The notes: generated from the sequence alone by a model not told the origin. 48,523 bases of DNA from Verrucomicrobiales bacterium (GCA_029213005.1 JARGPI010000042.1:1-48523); one strand, 5' to 3'. Positions 32,734-43,200 are shown, counted from the stretch's first letter. Translations and numbers: made by a program.

Positions 32734-33798
32734 TTACCACCCGGCACCTTTCGCCCCGGTTTGGATGCGGCAAAGGTAGGTATCTGCGGTCAGGTAGAGG
32801 GTGGAGCCATCATTGCCCCAGCCACAGTTGGCTGTTTTTTCGCCGGTGGAAATGCGACCAAGCAGGGTCCCGCCGGGATTGAAGACGTAAACTCCGCCCG
32901 GGCCGGTCGCCCAGATGTTGCCTTTGGAATCCACTTTTAATCCATCGGGCAACCCGGGGAGGCCTTTCTTGAAGTTTACCGTGGCGTCGTAAAAAAGTTT
33001 TCCTTCGCCGAGCGTTCCGTCTTCTTTAACAGGGAACGATTTCCAAATCGCGGCCTCCGGATCTGACTGGGCAACATAGAGGGTTTTGAAATCGGGCGAA
33101 AAGGCGAGTCCGTTCGGGCGGGTCATCTCGGTGGTCAGGAGGGTCACTTTTCCTGCTTTGTCGACCCGATACACGCCGCAGAAATCGAGCTCGCGGCGGG
33201 GATCCTCAAAGCGATTCGGCAATCCGTAAGGAGGATCGGTGAAATAAATCGTTTCTCCATCCGCTCCGAGGCAGGCGTCGTTGGGGCTGTTGAGGCGCTT
33301 TCCGTCATACCGGTCGGCGAGAGTGATTTTTCCGCCGTCGCGGGTTAACAGCGAGATGCGGCGATCACCATGCTCACAGGATATCAGTTGGCCCTCTTTA
33401 TCCAAAACCAGACCGTTGCAACCCGGCTCACCTCCATAGGGTGCCTGACCGGTGTATCCCGAGGGTTGCAGCCAGGTTTCTGCGCCGACTTTTTCCTCCC
33501 ATTTTACGATTCGGTTATTGGGAATATCTGAAAAAAGAAGATATCCACCAAATGGTAGTTTCGTGTCGGGAACCCAGACCGGACCCTCCGACCAGACAAA
33601 GCCGGATGAGAGCACTTCGATCTTTGTTTCGGGTTCTATTAAATCATCGAAAGATTTATCATAACGAATTATCTCCCCAATCGTAGGAAAGTTGGTAGAA
33701 TCCTGAGCGAGAACCGGATTGTTGTACTGCAAAATAATCGTAAAGATTATGGCTGCTAGGAGGCCTCTTGTAAAAGCGAGTTGGTTCGGTTTGTGCAT
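32734..33798 (-). CDS. Exported SMP-30/gluconolactonase-type protein
   Basis: 354 residues from the ATG at 33798. It begins MHKPNQLAFTRG with a signal peptide ending near PVLAQDS. The frame stays open far upstream, but that part is antisense to the AsmA-like gene. The beta-propeller has the SMP-30/gluconolactonase landmarks: EGPVWVPD, GCNGLVLDKEGQLISCEHGDRRI, LNSPNDACLGADGETIYFTDPPYGL, RPNGLAFSPDFKTLYVAQSD and LPDGLKVDSKGNIWATGPGGVYVF. The Glu, Asn and Asp of these motifs bind the catalytic metal. It is a likely periplasmic lactonase for a sugar lactone, and is divergent from the AsmA-like gene across 54 bp. Confidence 0.92.
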   Translation of the reverse strand: MHKPNQLAFTRGLLAAIIFTIILQYNNPVLAQDSTNFPTIGEIIRYDKSFDDLIEPETKIEVLSSGFVWSEGPVWVPDTKLPFGGYLLFSDIPNNRIVKWEEKVGAETWLQPSGYTGQAPYGGEPGCNGLVLDKEGQLISCEHGDRRISLLTRDGGKITLADRYDGKRLNSPNDACLGADGETIYFTDPPYGLPNRFEDPRRELDFCGVYRVDKAGKVTLLTTEMTRPNGLAFSPDFKTLYVAQSDPEAAIWKSFPVKEDGTLGEGKLFYDATVNFKKGLPGLPDGLKVDSKGNIWATGPGGVYVFNPGGTLLGRISTGEKTANCGWGNDGSTLYLTADTYLCRIQTGAKGAGW

Positions 33799-33852
33799 CT
33801 TGTTTAAAGTGATGTTACAGTTTAGGTAGTACCAGCTTTTAGCAGACGAAAC

Positions 33853-36800
33853 ATGGATAAAGCAAGCGGGAACCTCCCAAATGTACCACAGGGAACCGAA
33901 GGGGAAATATCGGTTGAACAGGCAGAATATCACTCCGAACAGGGATTCGGGGAGATGATGGATCATGCTCCGGTGTCCCATACCGAAATCGCACTCTCGG
34001 CGACAGAGAGAGCGGCTCAAAGAGAGCCCGCCCCGATGGCTGGTATGATGGAAACTATGCTCACGAAACCGACCCCGGAAGTGCAGCCGGAACCCGTTCC
34101 TCAGCCAGCGCCTACTCCGGTAGCTCAGCCTGCACCAGCACCAGCTCCTCAGCCTGAAGCCCCGACGCCTCAAGTGAGAGAAGTCACCGGGACGCTCGAC
34201 CTCAGTGCCCGCCTTCTCGCACCCACACCTTTGGATATCGATCCGCCACCCCTTGCTGATGTGAAGCCTCTTTCCGAACCGGTGGCTGTGAAGGCCGAAA
34301 CGCAGGCAGAACCGATGGTCGAACAAGTCCAGCCCGATGTCCCGTCACCGCCGCTTTCCTCCGTGGTCGAGGACGTTGCTCAACATGTGGCCGAGGCAAA
34401 CGCCGCGCAGCCCGTTCCCCATATTTCACATCCCGTGCAGCAATCGGCTCCGGAAAGTGTTGCTCAGACTGTTGTGGAAGAGCCAGTCATTCCAGCGGAA
34501 ACCGCGCCGGAGCCTGCACTGGTGTCAGTAGCGGAAATACCGGCGGAACCTGAGCCGGAGGTGATGCCAGCACCGCGCATCGAAGAGGAGTCGACAGCGA
34601 AAGTTCAAGTCATGCCGGAACCCGGAATGCCGGAAGAACCCGCTCCGGAAGTGCCTGACAATAACGCCGGACTCTCTTTATCACTCGATTCTCTTTATAA
34701 CCGCGTAGCGGAGCCCGACCCGACGCCGGAGTTGGAACCGGCGCCGGCGATTGAAGACCCGGTTCCTTCTGAGGAAGCGTTGACCGGGGAATATGAACCG
34801 GAATCGGTGGCACCGGAAGAGGATGCGCCACTTTTGGAGGCCGCAGCTGAGGAGCTGGTAAGCTCTGATGAGACCGAAGCTGAGCCTCTTCTGCTTTCGC
34901 CTGAACCCGAAGTGATTGAAGAGTTGGTGGAGCCTCTCGAAGTTGAAGAAACCGGAGAAGAGGAAAGCGCCGTGGATTCGGCTCCTGAAGAGGAGGAGGA
35001 AAAACCTAAAGCTGTTTTTCAGCAGGAAACTCTCAAGCCGGATTCCCACATCACACAGAGTGTAATGACGGTTGGCGATCCCAAAGCCGGTCGCTATGTG
35101 AAGAACGAATTTTTCGTCAGCGAAGGCGCCGAGGATCCGTGGATTTTGCCGGCAGCGGCAACGGTCGGACTGGGATCGAATTCAAAAAAGCGGCGTAATC
35201 TCTTCGGGAAAGTGAATGTCGGTATTTGGAGTACCTTTACCTCCATCTTTTTCTTCGGGACCCTGATCGCAATCGGCGGACTCGCAATCGCCTGGTCGAT
35301 GCGCGGTGCAATCGGGGATAAAATCGAGGCCCGGCTCGCGGAAAAAGTCGAAGCAGCAGGATATTACACCTCTTACGAAGGCTGGGATTACGATCCGGTT
35401 CGCGGTCTCGTGCTGCAGGGCGTCACTGTGTTTGAAAATGCCAATAAGGTGATTCCCTATGCGAAAGTCGATAACATCGGGCTGAACACCGACATCATGA
35501 CGCTGTTCAAAACCAGAGATCCGTTGAGTTTGAAAAAGACGATCTCATTCCGGGAATCGAATCTGATTTTGTTCAACGAAGGCGCTGAGGTGGCGAGTTT
35601 CAAAAAGCTCAAAGGTTCTCTGGAGCTCGACCAAAATCAGATCAGTTTGGAAAATCTGAAAGGTCAGTTGGAGGACACCTTATTTGAAATTGAGGGCGAC
35701 GTGATTCTCAGTGATAATTCCAATACGATCTCTCTGTGGGACACCGAGTACTCTTCATCGAGTGTGGCCACGAGCTTCGCTGATTCGGGTTCCGTTTTGG
35801 GCCGGACTTCTAAGTGGTATCAAAGCGCTAACAGGAGTGTCGTCAAAGCGGCGCAACTGGCTCAGGCGGATTCGATTATTCTGAGAGATCACAACCCGGC
35901 GGAAGTGGTCGAAGATATCGCCAAAGAATCAAAGCCGATGTTTGCTCCCCGGACGGATATTGTCATCCCGACTGAGGTGATCGATCCGGTTGAGGAACCG
36001 CCCGCAGCCGAACCGGAAGTCGCAGAGCCTACCCAGGAGGAGGATGTGGTCGAAGTAATCCGTGACGAGATCGAGGAAATCCCCATGCCGACAGCGCCGG
36101 AAACCACCTCGTCTGTTCCCGATAAAATCGATATTCGCTCGGCCGACATCGTTTCCTCCGAGCCGATTGTGCCGTCGCTGGATGACGATCTTTTATCGAG
36201 CACCTCTGCGGGAACGCTGCCTTCACTGGCGTTTCTGAGAGACATCACCCAATATCTGAAGATCGAATCCGGCGGTGCTTTACCTCTGTTGACCAGTGAG
36301 ATTGCGGTGGATTTGTCTGAAAAAGATCTGCCGAAAATCAAGGCGAAGGGCCGTTTGACCGGAGAGTCGATCACAATGAAGGAGACTGCCTTTGCGGGCA
36401 TCACCCTCAAAAATGTGGACGCTCCATACTCCTACGATCACGAAAGCGGGGTGCTTGATTTGCCCGGCTTTACTGTGAGTCACGGCCCGGGAGGTAATCT
36501 TGCCGGAAGTGCCAGGTTAAATCTCGCCGACCAATACATCGATCTGACTGAAGTCCGCTCGAGTCTTGATTTGATTGGATTGATCACGGCATTAGATCCA
36601 GAAATGGCGGCAGGTTTTCAGCACCTCACTTTCCACGATTCTCCGAAAATCCACGTCATCAGTGGCCGGGTTCCTCTGGCGAATCCGCTCGAAGGTACGA
36701 TCGATTTTGCCTACGATCAATGGGCTGGTATCACCTATATTTCAGAAGGCAAAGAGCTGACGATTAAGGAAATACGAGGTAACTTCAAATTGGCTGACAG

Positions 36801-37677
36801 CACTCTTTCAGTGCCCGGACTGAATGCCAAAGTTCTCGATGGTGATGTCGCCGCGGTGGGTAAATTGAAATTGAATGATCCCGCTTATCCTTTCACCGGA
36901 AACCTCAAAGTCCGCGGATTGCCGATGACGTCGATTGCGGAGTATGCGGACATTGAGAGTCAGTATATGAACGGCTCCATGAACCTGGATTATCAGGGGA
37001 CCGTCGCCAAAGAATTTCCCCGGATGGGTGGAAGTGGCTTTGTCGAACTGGAGGACAGTCAGCTATACAAAGTGCCGGTCATCGGGCCGATTCAGCGTCT
37101 GCTTGGCGCGGCGATCCCTGTTTTCGGCGCACAAAACGACAGTATGGTCGCGGGGAATTTCGTAATCGATACCGGCGTGCTCATGACCTCGGATCTGCAG
37201 GTTCGCAGCGATGGAACCAAAGTCCTCGTGAAGGGGCAGGCTGATCTGACCCGGAAGTTGACCGCGTTCAGCGCCAAGGCGAGCCTCGATGGATCCCTTG
37301 GGATGGCGACCGGTTTGATTGAGGAGCACATCGAAGTGGAAGGCCGGGGGAATCTTTACAGCCCGCAAATCCGACTCAAAGGAGGCGCTCTCCCCGGAGG
37401 TTTCTCGTCCGAAGGGATTCGCAACATGCTTGGAATCACCGATGGAAGTGCCGAGGCCATGCAGGCGATGATGCAGGAAATCGCATCAGGTTCCGGAGGA
37501 ATCGGTGGCCTCATCAACGGAGTTGGTGGCGTGCGGGTTCCCGCTTCCGGGTCTCAACCCGCTTCCAATGCCCAGAAAGCAGCCGGGGAGGCCAGCAGTA
37601 TTTTGAACGGCATTAAAAATGGTGATACCAGCGCGATTTCCAGTGGGCTTCAGGGCTTGCTCCAGAAACGGCAGTAG
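33853..37677 (+). CDS. Giant AsmA-like envelope protein with long acidic/proline-rich N-terminus
   Basis: 1274 residues. Residues 1 to about 455 are low-complexity Pro/Glu/Ala-rich (PEPVPQPAPTPVAQPAPAP and similar) and predicted cytoplasmic and disordered. One membrane helix follows (about 456-478, FTSIFFFGTLIAIGGLAIAW). The periplasmic part is AsmA/YhdP-like beta-rich sequence, broken by a second disordered acidic stretch (about 690-765). The C-terminal AsmA-like region includes LNLADQYIDLTEVRSSLDL, FVELEDSQLYKVPVIGPI and LLGAAIPVFGAQNDSMVAGNF. AsmA-like proteins are implicated in moving phospholipids between membranes. The N-terminal extension is not typical of the family. No partner gene is evident. 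Confidence 0.8.
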   Translation: MDKASGNLPNVPQGTEGEISVEQAEYHSEQGFGEMMDHAPVSHTEIALSATERAAQREPAPMAGMMETMLTKPTPEVQPEPVPQPAPTPVAQPAPAPAPQPEAPTPQVREVTGTLDLSARLLAPTPLDIDPPPLADVKPLSEPVAVKAETQAEPMVEQVQPDVPSPPLSSVVEDVAQHVAEANAAQPVPHISHPVQQSAPESVAQTVVEEPVIPAETAPEPALVSVAEIPAEPEPEVMPAPRIEEESTAKVQVMPEPGMPEEPAPEVPDNNAGLSLSLDSLYNRVAEPDPTPELEPAPAIEDPVPSEEALTGEYEPESVAPEEDAPLLEAAAEELVSSDETEAEPLLLSPEPEVIEELVEPLEVEETGEEESAVDSAPEEEEEKPKAVFQQETLKPDSHITQSVMTVGDPKAGRYVKNEFFVSEGAEDPWILPAAATVGLGSNSKKRRNLFGKVNVGIWSTFTSIFFFGTLIAIGGLAIAWSMRGAIGDKIEARLAEKVEAAGYYTSYEGWDYDPVRGLVLQGVTVFENANKVIPYAKVDNIGLNTDIMTLFKTRDPLSLKKTISFRESNLILFNEGAEVASFKKLKGSLELDQNQISLENLKGQLEDTLFEIEGDVILSDNSNTISLWDTEYSSSSVATSFADSGSVLGRTSKWYQSANRSVVKAAQLAQADSIILRDHNPAEVVEDIAKESKPMFAPRTDIVIPTEVIDPVEEPPAAEPEVAEPTQEEDVVEVIRDEIEEIPMPTAPETTSSVPDKIDIRSADIVSSEPIVPSLDDDLLSSTSAGTLPSLAFLRDITQYLKIESGGALPLLTSEIAVDLSEKDLPKIKAKGRLTGESITMKETAFAGITLKNVDAPYSYDHESGVLDLPGFTVSHGPGGNLAGSARLNLADQYIDLTEVRSSLDLIGLITALDPEMAAGFQHLTFHDSPKIHVISGRVPLANPLEGTIDFAYDQWAGITYISEGKELTIKEIRGNFKLADSTLSVPGLNAKVLDGDVAAVGKLKLNDPAYPFTGNLKVRGLPMTSIAEYADIESQYMNGSMNLDYQGTVAKEFPRMGGSGFVELEDSQLYKVPVIGPIQRLLGAAIPVFGAQNDSMVAGNFVIDTGVLMTSDLQVRSDGTKVLVKGQADLTRKLTAFSAKASLDGSLGMATGLIEEHIEVEGRGNLYSPQIRLKGGALPGGFSSEGIRNMLGITDGSAEAMQAMMQEIASGSGGIGGLINGVGGVRVPASGSQPASNAQKAAGEASSILNGIKNGDTSAISSGLQGLLQKRQ

Positions 37678-37680
37678 CAG

Positions 37681-38127
37681 CTAAAACTCTTCGAGTCGCC
37701 ATCGTTGGAAAACGATGGCGATAGCTGCAATAACCAGCGGAATCACGACGGACAGCCAGAGCGGCGTGCTTTTGACAAGGATCGCCCAGAGGTCGGCGGG
37801 GTCTGAGAAATTCCATTTCCAGAAAGACAGCCGGAAAAGTTCCTCTTCATCCTCGGCTTTGGTTAGGAAATAGCGGTCCGCTTCGCTAAGCCGCCGGAGG
37901 GGAACGGTGACGAGGCGGCCATCTTTGCGCTCCAGAACAATGGCGTGACCCTTGTCCGTTTTGAGGCGGGCTTTCGCGGAAAACTGCCCGGTGTTATCAG
38001 TCCAGACGCGGAACGGTTGCTTTCCACCCCAGCTTCCGGACATCGCTTTTAAGGCGATCAGTAAAAGGCAGGGAATCAGCAGCAAAGCCAGCAGGCTGAG
38101 GGGAATTGTCACGCGACGGAACAACAT
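37681..38127 (-). CDS. Small membrane protein with SHD1-like domain
   Basis: 148 residues. An N-terminal hydrophobic helix (about 8-28, IPLSLLALLLIPCLLLIAL), a periplasmic middle and a second helix at 120-140 (LWLSVVIPLVIAAIAIVFQRW). The middle, FSAKARLKTDKGHAIVLERKDGRLVTVPLRRLSEADRYFL, fits the SLA1 homology domain 1 (SHD1) pattern that is common in PVC exported proteins; its ligand is unknown. It ends 3 bp from the convergent AsmA-like stop. Confidence 0.7.
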   Translation of the reverse strand: MLFRRVTIPLSLLALLLIPCLLLIALKAMSGSWGGKQPFRVWTDNTGQFSAKARLKTDKGHAIVLERKDGRLVTVPLRRLSEADRYFLTKAEDEEELFRLSFWKWNFSDPADLWAILVKSTPLWLSVVIPLVIAAIAIVFQRWRLEEF

Positions 38128-38179
38128 CGCTTTGGTATAACATAGTCCTGGCCGACTCCCAAATTCGAAATCGGTTAGG

Positions 38180-39508
38180 CTAGGGCGTCTGCATCAGTTC
38201 CAGAATCGGACCCGATGCTTCGGGGTGGGAGTCGCTGGCAAATGAGTGGACCAATCCGTTGCTTTTTATCTCCCTGGTTTCCCGCACGAGAAGTAAATTG
38301 GCGATGCCGTCGGGTCTCGATTTCAGGTAATCGAGCAAAGCCTCGTTTTCGATTCCAAAACTGCCGGTTTGGCGGCTCCGGGGCACTTCGAAGGTCCCCA
38401 AGAGTGTGCCCTGTTCGGGAGTGGGGGCGCTGTCCCAATTGAGATGATCCTGCCAGTCGGCGGTGATGCCGTAGATCGAAAATTGATTCAGTTCCGCGAG
38501 CCGGGCTGCGAATCCCAGGCCACTCGGAACCAGATTCAGGCGGAGGCGGGCGGTCGTGACTTTTGAAAGATCGACACCCGACACATCAAATCCGAGGAAG
38601 GAGCGGCGGTCGAAGCCGTCGAAACTCAGAGACCGCTTCACCATCAGCATATCACTGTGGAGGTAGGTCAGATCGTCATTTTTGATGATCGAAGTCGTGC
38701 GTCCTCTGGTTTCCAGGCGGAGCAGCCGTGACTCCGTGGGTTTCAGGGTCCCTTCGGGAAGCGGGCCGCTCGTGGTTTCGAGTCCCTGAGGGGTGACCTG
38801 TGAACTTTGTTTTTCGACGAGGCGCACTTCGCCTCCGGTAGGTGGGTGGTGAACGGAAATCTCTCCGGAGAGAACTTCGAAAGCCGAACGCCGACTTTCC
38901 TCATTGACCGAGACTGCGAACTGGGTGCCGTGATCAACGGCGTATCCATCGGGCGTCTCCATAATAAATCCGATCGCTGAGTCCGGGACATCGATCACCG
39001 CCGAACCGGCGAGGAGTTGACCTTTCATCGGTGTCTCCAGAACCAAATGGGCGGGGGCTTCCAGAATCACCTCGGCACCGGACCGGAATCGAATCGTTGC
39101 CACTCCGCTTTTCAGTCGCAGGTATCCCGGAATCAAATCCGTGCCCTGATTGGTGGGCAGCGAGCTTTCCCAGGCCGCGTTTTCACTGGAAACGAGCGTT
39201 GCGACCGGGTTCGGTTCCCGGTTCCACATGGCAGATAGCAGGACCACTAAGCAGGCGGCCAGTGCCGCAATTGCTACCGATTTCGGGAAACGGGATTTCT
39301 GCGCCGGAGTGTGAAGCTGTTCCTGAACCAGCGAATCCTCCAGTAGCTGGAGTCCGGCGTGCTGGTAATTCAAATCGAGAAACAGATCCCGCGCGTCCCC
39401 GTTCTTCAGCAACCAGCTTTCCAACTCGGCGAACTCTTTGTCGGAGATCGTCCCGTTGATCCGTTTTTCGCATAATTCAGCGAAGCGATATTGGTCAGAA
39501 TCGGTCAT
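38180..39508 (-). CDS. FecR-family protein with C-terminal DNRLRE/CBM96-like domain
   Basis: 442 residues. An N-terminal cytoplasmic segment (FAELCEKRINGTISDKEFAELESWLL) is the usual sigma-interacting part. One membrane helix (about 73-92, KSVAIAALAACLVVLLSAMW) is followed by a FecR domain (SGVATIRFRSGAEVILEAPAHLVL, YAVDHGTQFAVSVNEESRRSAFEVLSGEISV). The C-terminal ~170 residues (LHSDMLMVKRSLSFDGFDRRSFLGFDVSG, LTADW-like and NLLLVRE parts) resemble the DNRLRE/CBM96 adhesion or polysaccharide-binding domain. It overlaps the ECF sigma gene by 4 bp. Inference: a transmembrane anti-sigma or sensor that reads an external polymer. Confidence 0.82.
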   Translation of the reverse strand: MTDSDQYRFAELCEKRINGTISDKEFAELESWLLKNGDARDLFLDLNYQHAGLQLLEDSLVQEQLHTPAQKSRFPKSVAIAALAACLVVLLSAMWNREPNPVATLVSSENAAWESSLPTNQGTDLIPGYLRLKSGVATIRFRSGAEVILEAPAHLVLETPMKGQLLAGSAVIDVPDSAIGFIMETPDGYAVDHGTQFAVSVNEESRRSAFEVLSGEISVHHPPTGGEVRLVEKQSSQVTPQGLETTSGPLPEGTLKPTESRLLRLETRGRTTSIIKNDDLTYLHSDMLMVKRSLSFDGFDRRSFLGFDVSGVDLSKVTTARLRLNLVPSGLGFAARLAELNQFSIYGITADWQDHLNWDSAPTPEQGTLLGTFEVPRSRQTGSFGIENEALLDYLKSRPDGIANLLLVRETREIKSNGLVHSFASDSHPEASGPILELMQTP

Positions 39509-40053
39509 ACTTTAGCGGGATTGGTCAGGCATTTGCGAAGGGCGAGACGGATCCGGCTCAGAACCCGGTAGGTGGCATCGACCGTTCTTCCAACTCTTGC
39601 TGCGACATCCTCAATCGAGGTATCGCGGAAATACCGAAGCGTCAGAATCTCGCGATGGGGCGCCTGCAATTTGGTGATACATTCGCGGAGGTGATGGTTC
39701 CGGGCCTCGCGAACCTCGGCATTTGGCTCAAAATCTTCGGCCAGCTTTTCGTAACATTCCTCGCTGAACCAGACCCGGTCATTTTCGCGGCCTTTCCGTT
39801 TTCGGTAGTCCAATATCCGGTTCAGCGCCGCTTTCCTCGCCCAGGCTCCGAAATTGGTTCCCGGCTCGAATGACTCAAAAGAACGCCACAGTGCTATTTT
39901 CGTTTCCTGGAGAATATCCTGAGCATCGCTCGCCGAGGCGACAAGCGTCATTACGTAGGCATTCAGCGCCTGATCGTGATGAGTCAGAAGTTCGATAAAA
40001 ACCTCCATTTTTTCTGCATTTTCCGGCGCTCCGGATGTCGAATCAGAATCCAT
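39505..40053 (-). CDS. ECF sigma factor, Rhodopirellula/Verrucomicrobium type
   Basis: About 182 residues from the ATG at 40053; an upstream in-frame ATG at 40101 would add 16 residues without sigma similarity. Region 2 is HHDQALNAYVMTLVASASDAQDILQETKIALWRSF with NFGAWARKAALNRILDYRKRK; region 4 is LQAPHREILTLRYFRDTSIEDVAARVGRTVDATYRVLSRIRLAL. It resembles the TIGR02989-type ECF family typical of Planctomycetes and Verrucomicrobia. It is paired with the FecR-like gene through a 4-bp overlap. The divergent upstream gap contains palindrome array D (40156-40194), about 100 bp from this start. Confidence 0.9.
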   Translation of the reverse strand: MDSDSTSGAPENAEKMEVFIELLTHHDQALNAYVMTLVASASDAQDILQETKIALWRSFESFEPGTNFGAWARKAALNRILDYRKRKGRENDRVWFSEECYEKLAEDFEPNAEVREARNHHLRECITKLQAPHREILTLRYFRDTSIEDVAARVGRTVDATYRVLSRIRLALRKCLTNPAKV

Positions 40054-40155
40054 CACTAAATAGAGTGCCCGAAATTGGATTTTTGGACACCCCACAGTCA
40101 TTTATTTTCATGTTCCGGCTCGATATTGCGGCACTGTTTACATCCCGTTATCCGT

Positions 40156-40194
40156 ACGGTACCCTGTACCGTCTTCGATTGTACCCTGTACAAT
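40156..40194. repeat. Two-copy 22-bp-period palindrome array (locus D)
   Basis: Copy 1 (40156-40172) ACGGTAC-CCT-GTACCGT and copy 2 (40178-40194) ATTGTAC-CCT-GTACAAT both have perfect 7-bp arms, yet differ from each other at two positions in each arm with matching changes. The spacer is cttcg and centres are 22 bp apart. It lies in the 187-bp divergent gap between the ECF sigma gene and the alpha-2-macroglobulin gene, ending 46 bp before the latter's start. Confidence 0.97.
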
Positions 40195-40240
40195 TTCGAT
40201 TTGAAGCCACCCGTTCCTGTCAATTTTACCAAGATATTCG

Positions 40241-43200
40241 ATGAGCAAATTTACCACTGTCTTCCTGCTAATCGCCACACTCACTCCGACTATGTTTCTG
40301 GCGTCGTGTGAAGAACGTGAAACCTCCGATAATCAGCCCACTATTTCCAACACCAGCGGGACAAAATCCGCTACCCCCGTCACACCCGTTATGAAGAAAT
40401 TCAGCTCGCAGAAATCAGATTGGAAAAAAGTCGCTGAGGCGGAAAGCAAGGGCAGACCCAAGTCCGCTATCGAGGCACTGGAGCCAATCCTGGTCTCTGC
40501 TAAAGCCGAAGGTAACTGGGCGGAAGCTGTAAAAGCGATCACAAAAAAGATCACTCTCGAAGGGCAGATCGAAGGAAACAAAGCGGAGGAAAAGATCGCG
40601 CGGCTCGAAGCGGAGATTCCAAATTGGCCGGAGGAGTCGAAACCGATATTAGAGACCGTTCTGGCTCATTGGTACTGGCAGTTTTTCCAGCAAAACCGCT
40701 GGCGTTTTACTCAGCGAACTCAAACCGCAGAACCCGCCGGGGAAGATATCATGACCTGGGATCTCCCCCGAATCCTCGCCGAGATCGATCAGCACTTTTC
40801 GGTAGCTCTCGCCAATGAAGAGCAGCTCCGTGCTGAGGCGATCGCTAATTATGATGATCTACTGACAAAAGGAACGGTTCCCGATAGTTATCGGCCGACG
40901 CTATATGATTTTATTGCCCATGAAGCGCTGCGATTCTATACCGCCGGTGAGCAGGCCGGCGCGCGGGCACAGGATTCGTTCGATTTTTCGGCGGACTCTC
41001 CGGCTTTCGGAACAGTCGATGAGTTTCTCGCCTGGAATCCGGAAACTACCGATACCGAATCTCCCAAATTGAAGGCAATTCGCCTCTACCAGAATCTCCT
41101 CAAAATACACAGAGATGACGAAAATCAGGACGCATTTATCGATGCCGATCTCGCCCGCTTCAATTTTGCCTACAACACCGCGTTTGGCTCTACGAAAGAC
41201 GATCGATACGTCGCGGCGCTCGAGAAATTTGCGCTTGATCACGCGGACCACCAGATCTCAGCGAGAGCTCGTGCTGACTGGGCCCGGGTGATCCAGGAGA
41301 AGGGTGATTTGGTCACCGCCCGGGAAATTGCCAGTCAGGGATATGGAGCGTTTCCCAAGTCACCCGGTGGTGCAGAGTGCTTTAACCTGATTGAGGGAAT
41401 CGAAGCGGAAAGCTCCAGCATCAGTGCAGAGAGAGTATGGAATAAGCCCTGGCCGGAAATTCGGTTGCGCTATAAAAATATCTCCGAGGCGCATTTCCGG
41501 ATCTACAGCTATGATTGGGAAGAATTTGTGTCGGACCAAAACCGCAATGTTGAGTATCTCAACGAAAAGGACGCTCGAAATTTACTGAAAAAGAAACCCG
41601 TCGTGGAATGGAGTACCGAGCTGCCGGCGACGGAGGATTATCAGGAGCGGGAGGAGTTGATCAAAGTGCCCACCGACCTGGATGCCGACTTCTACTTCGT
41701 TTTTGCCAGTCACGACCAAAATTTTACCAAGGATAAAGAAAATATAACCACCTATGCCCCTGTCTGGGTCAGCGATCTGGCTCTCGTAATTCGGAAGAAT
41801 GGTGGTGACGGTAAAATAGGGGGCATGGTATTGAACGCGATCTCCGGGGAACCGGTTGCCGGTGCTGACGTTAAAGCCTGGATCTGGGCTAATCAGAATA
41901 ATCGATACCTCGAAGCGCAACCGGTGAAGACCGATGCTGACGGGCTTTTTCAGGTCGATTCCTCCAATCAGTCTTACCTGCTGATGGCGACTCATGACGG
42001 CCATCGAATCGCTACCTCAAGTAATGTATCCAACTGGATGCAGAGGCAGCGAAACAGTGTTACCCAAACTACCTATTTCTTTACCGACCGCTCTCTATAT
42101 CGCCCCGGACAGACGATTAACTACAAAGGTCTCTCCACCCAGGTGAACGCCAAAGAGGACAATTACGGCGTGAAGGCTAATCACAAACTGAATGTGGTTT
42201 TTTACGATGTAAACGGACAGGAGATCAGTCGTCAGGTTCATCAAACTAATGATTACGGATCTTTCAGCGGAAGTTTTACCGCTCCGCGTGATCGCCTCAT
42301 TGGCCGGATGCGCCTGGTTGCTGAAGGCGGAACCCATGGCAGTACCTTTATCAATGTCGAAGAATATAAACGCCCCAAATTCAAAGTCACTCTCGATGCT
42401 CCCAAAGAAGCCGCGAAACTTGATAGCGAAGTGAGCCTGACCGGTACGGCGATGAGCTATAGCGGCGCGGCGATCGATGGCGCAAAAGTGAAGTATCGAG
42501 TGGTTCGCGAAGTAAAGTATCCCATCTGGTGGCGCTGGTGTTTCTGGTGGCTGCCACCTCATCAGGGAGGGAATCAGGAGATCGCTCATGGTGAAGCGGA
42601 AACGGGAGTGGATGGTAAATTCACGATTAAATTTCCCGCTCTGCCTGATCGCTCCGTCGCAGAGGAGGATGAACCGACTTTTCGCTTTACGGTAAATGCC
42701 GACGTAACTGATCCCACCGGCGAAACCCGTTCTGACTCTCAGGTTGTGAATGTCGGCTATACCGCATTGAGAGCATCGCTCTCCGCGGAAGCATGGCAGG
42801 TGAAAAGTAAACCGGTAGTGGTAAAACTATCGACGGAGACTCTGGATGGAGAAGGTCAGGCATCGACTGGAACGATTAAGATTCATCGGCTCAAAGAATC
42901 GGATGCTGTGCAGCGGGCAGACCTTCCGGGCTATACCCCATATTATCCCCGCTGGGTTTTTGTCGACGGAGTGCGGCAACGTCCCACTCCCGAACCGGAT
43001 CCATCAAATCCCAATTCCTGGGAACTGGCTGAAGCCGTTGAAACCCAAGAATTTGAGACGGGTGAAAAGGGTCAGTTTCAGGCTGAGTTCAATCTCGCTC
43101 CGGGAATTTACCGGGCGATGTTGGAAACCAAAGACAAATTTGGAAAAGTGGTAACCGCACGTTTACCTCTGCAGGTTCTCGATCCGGAGGCCGATAAGTT

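Noticed and set aside
33799..34326. N-terminal extension of the SMP-30 gene by 176 codons
   Set aside because: The extension lies antisense to the AsmA-like gene, is Arg/His-rich nonsense, and the signal peptide starts at the ATG at 33798.
40054..40101. Upstream start for the ECF sigma gene of the FecR pair
   Set aside because: The added 16 residues have no sigma-like features; not excluded outright.
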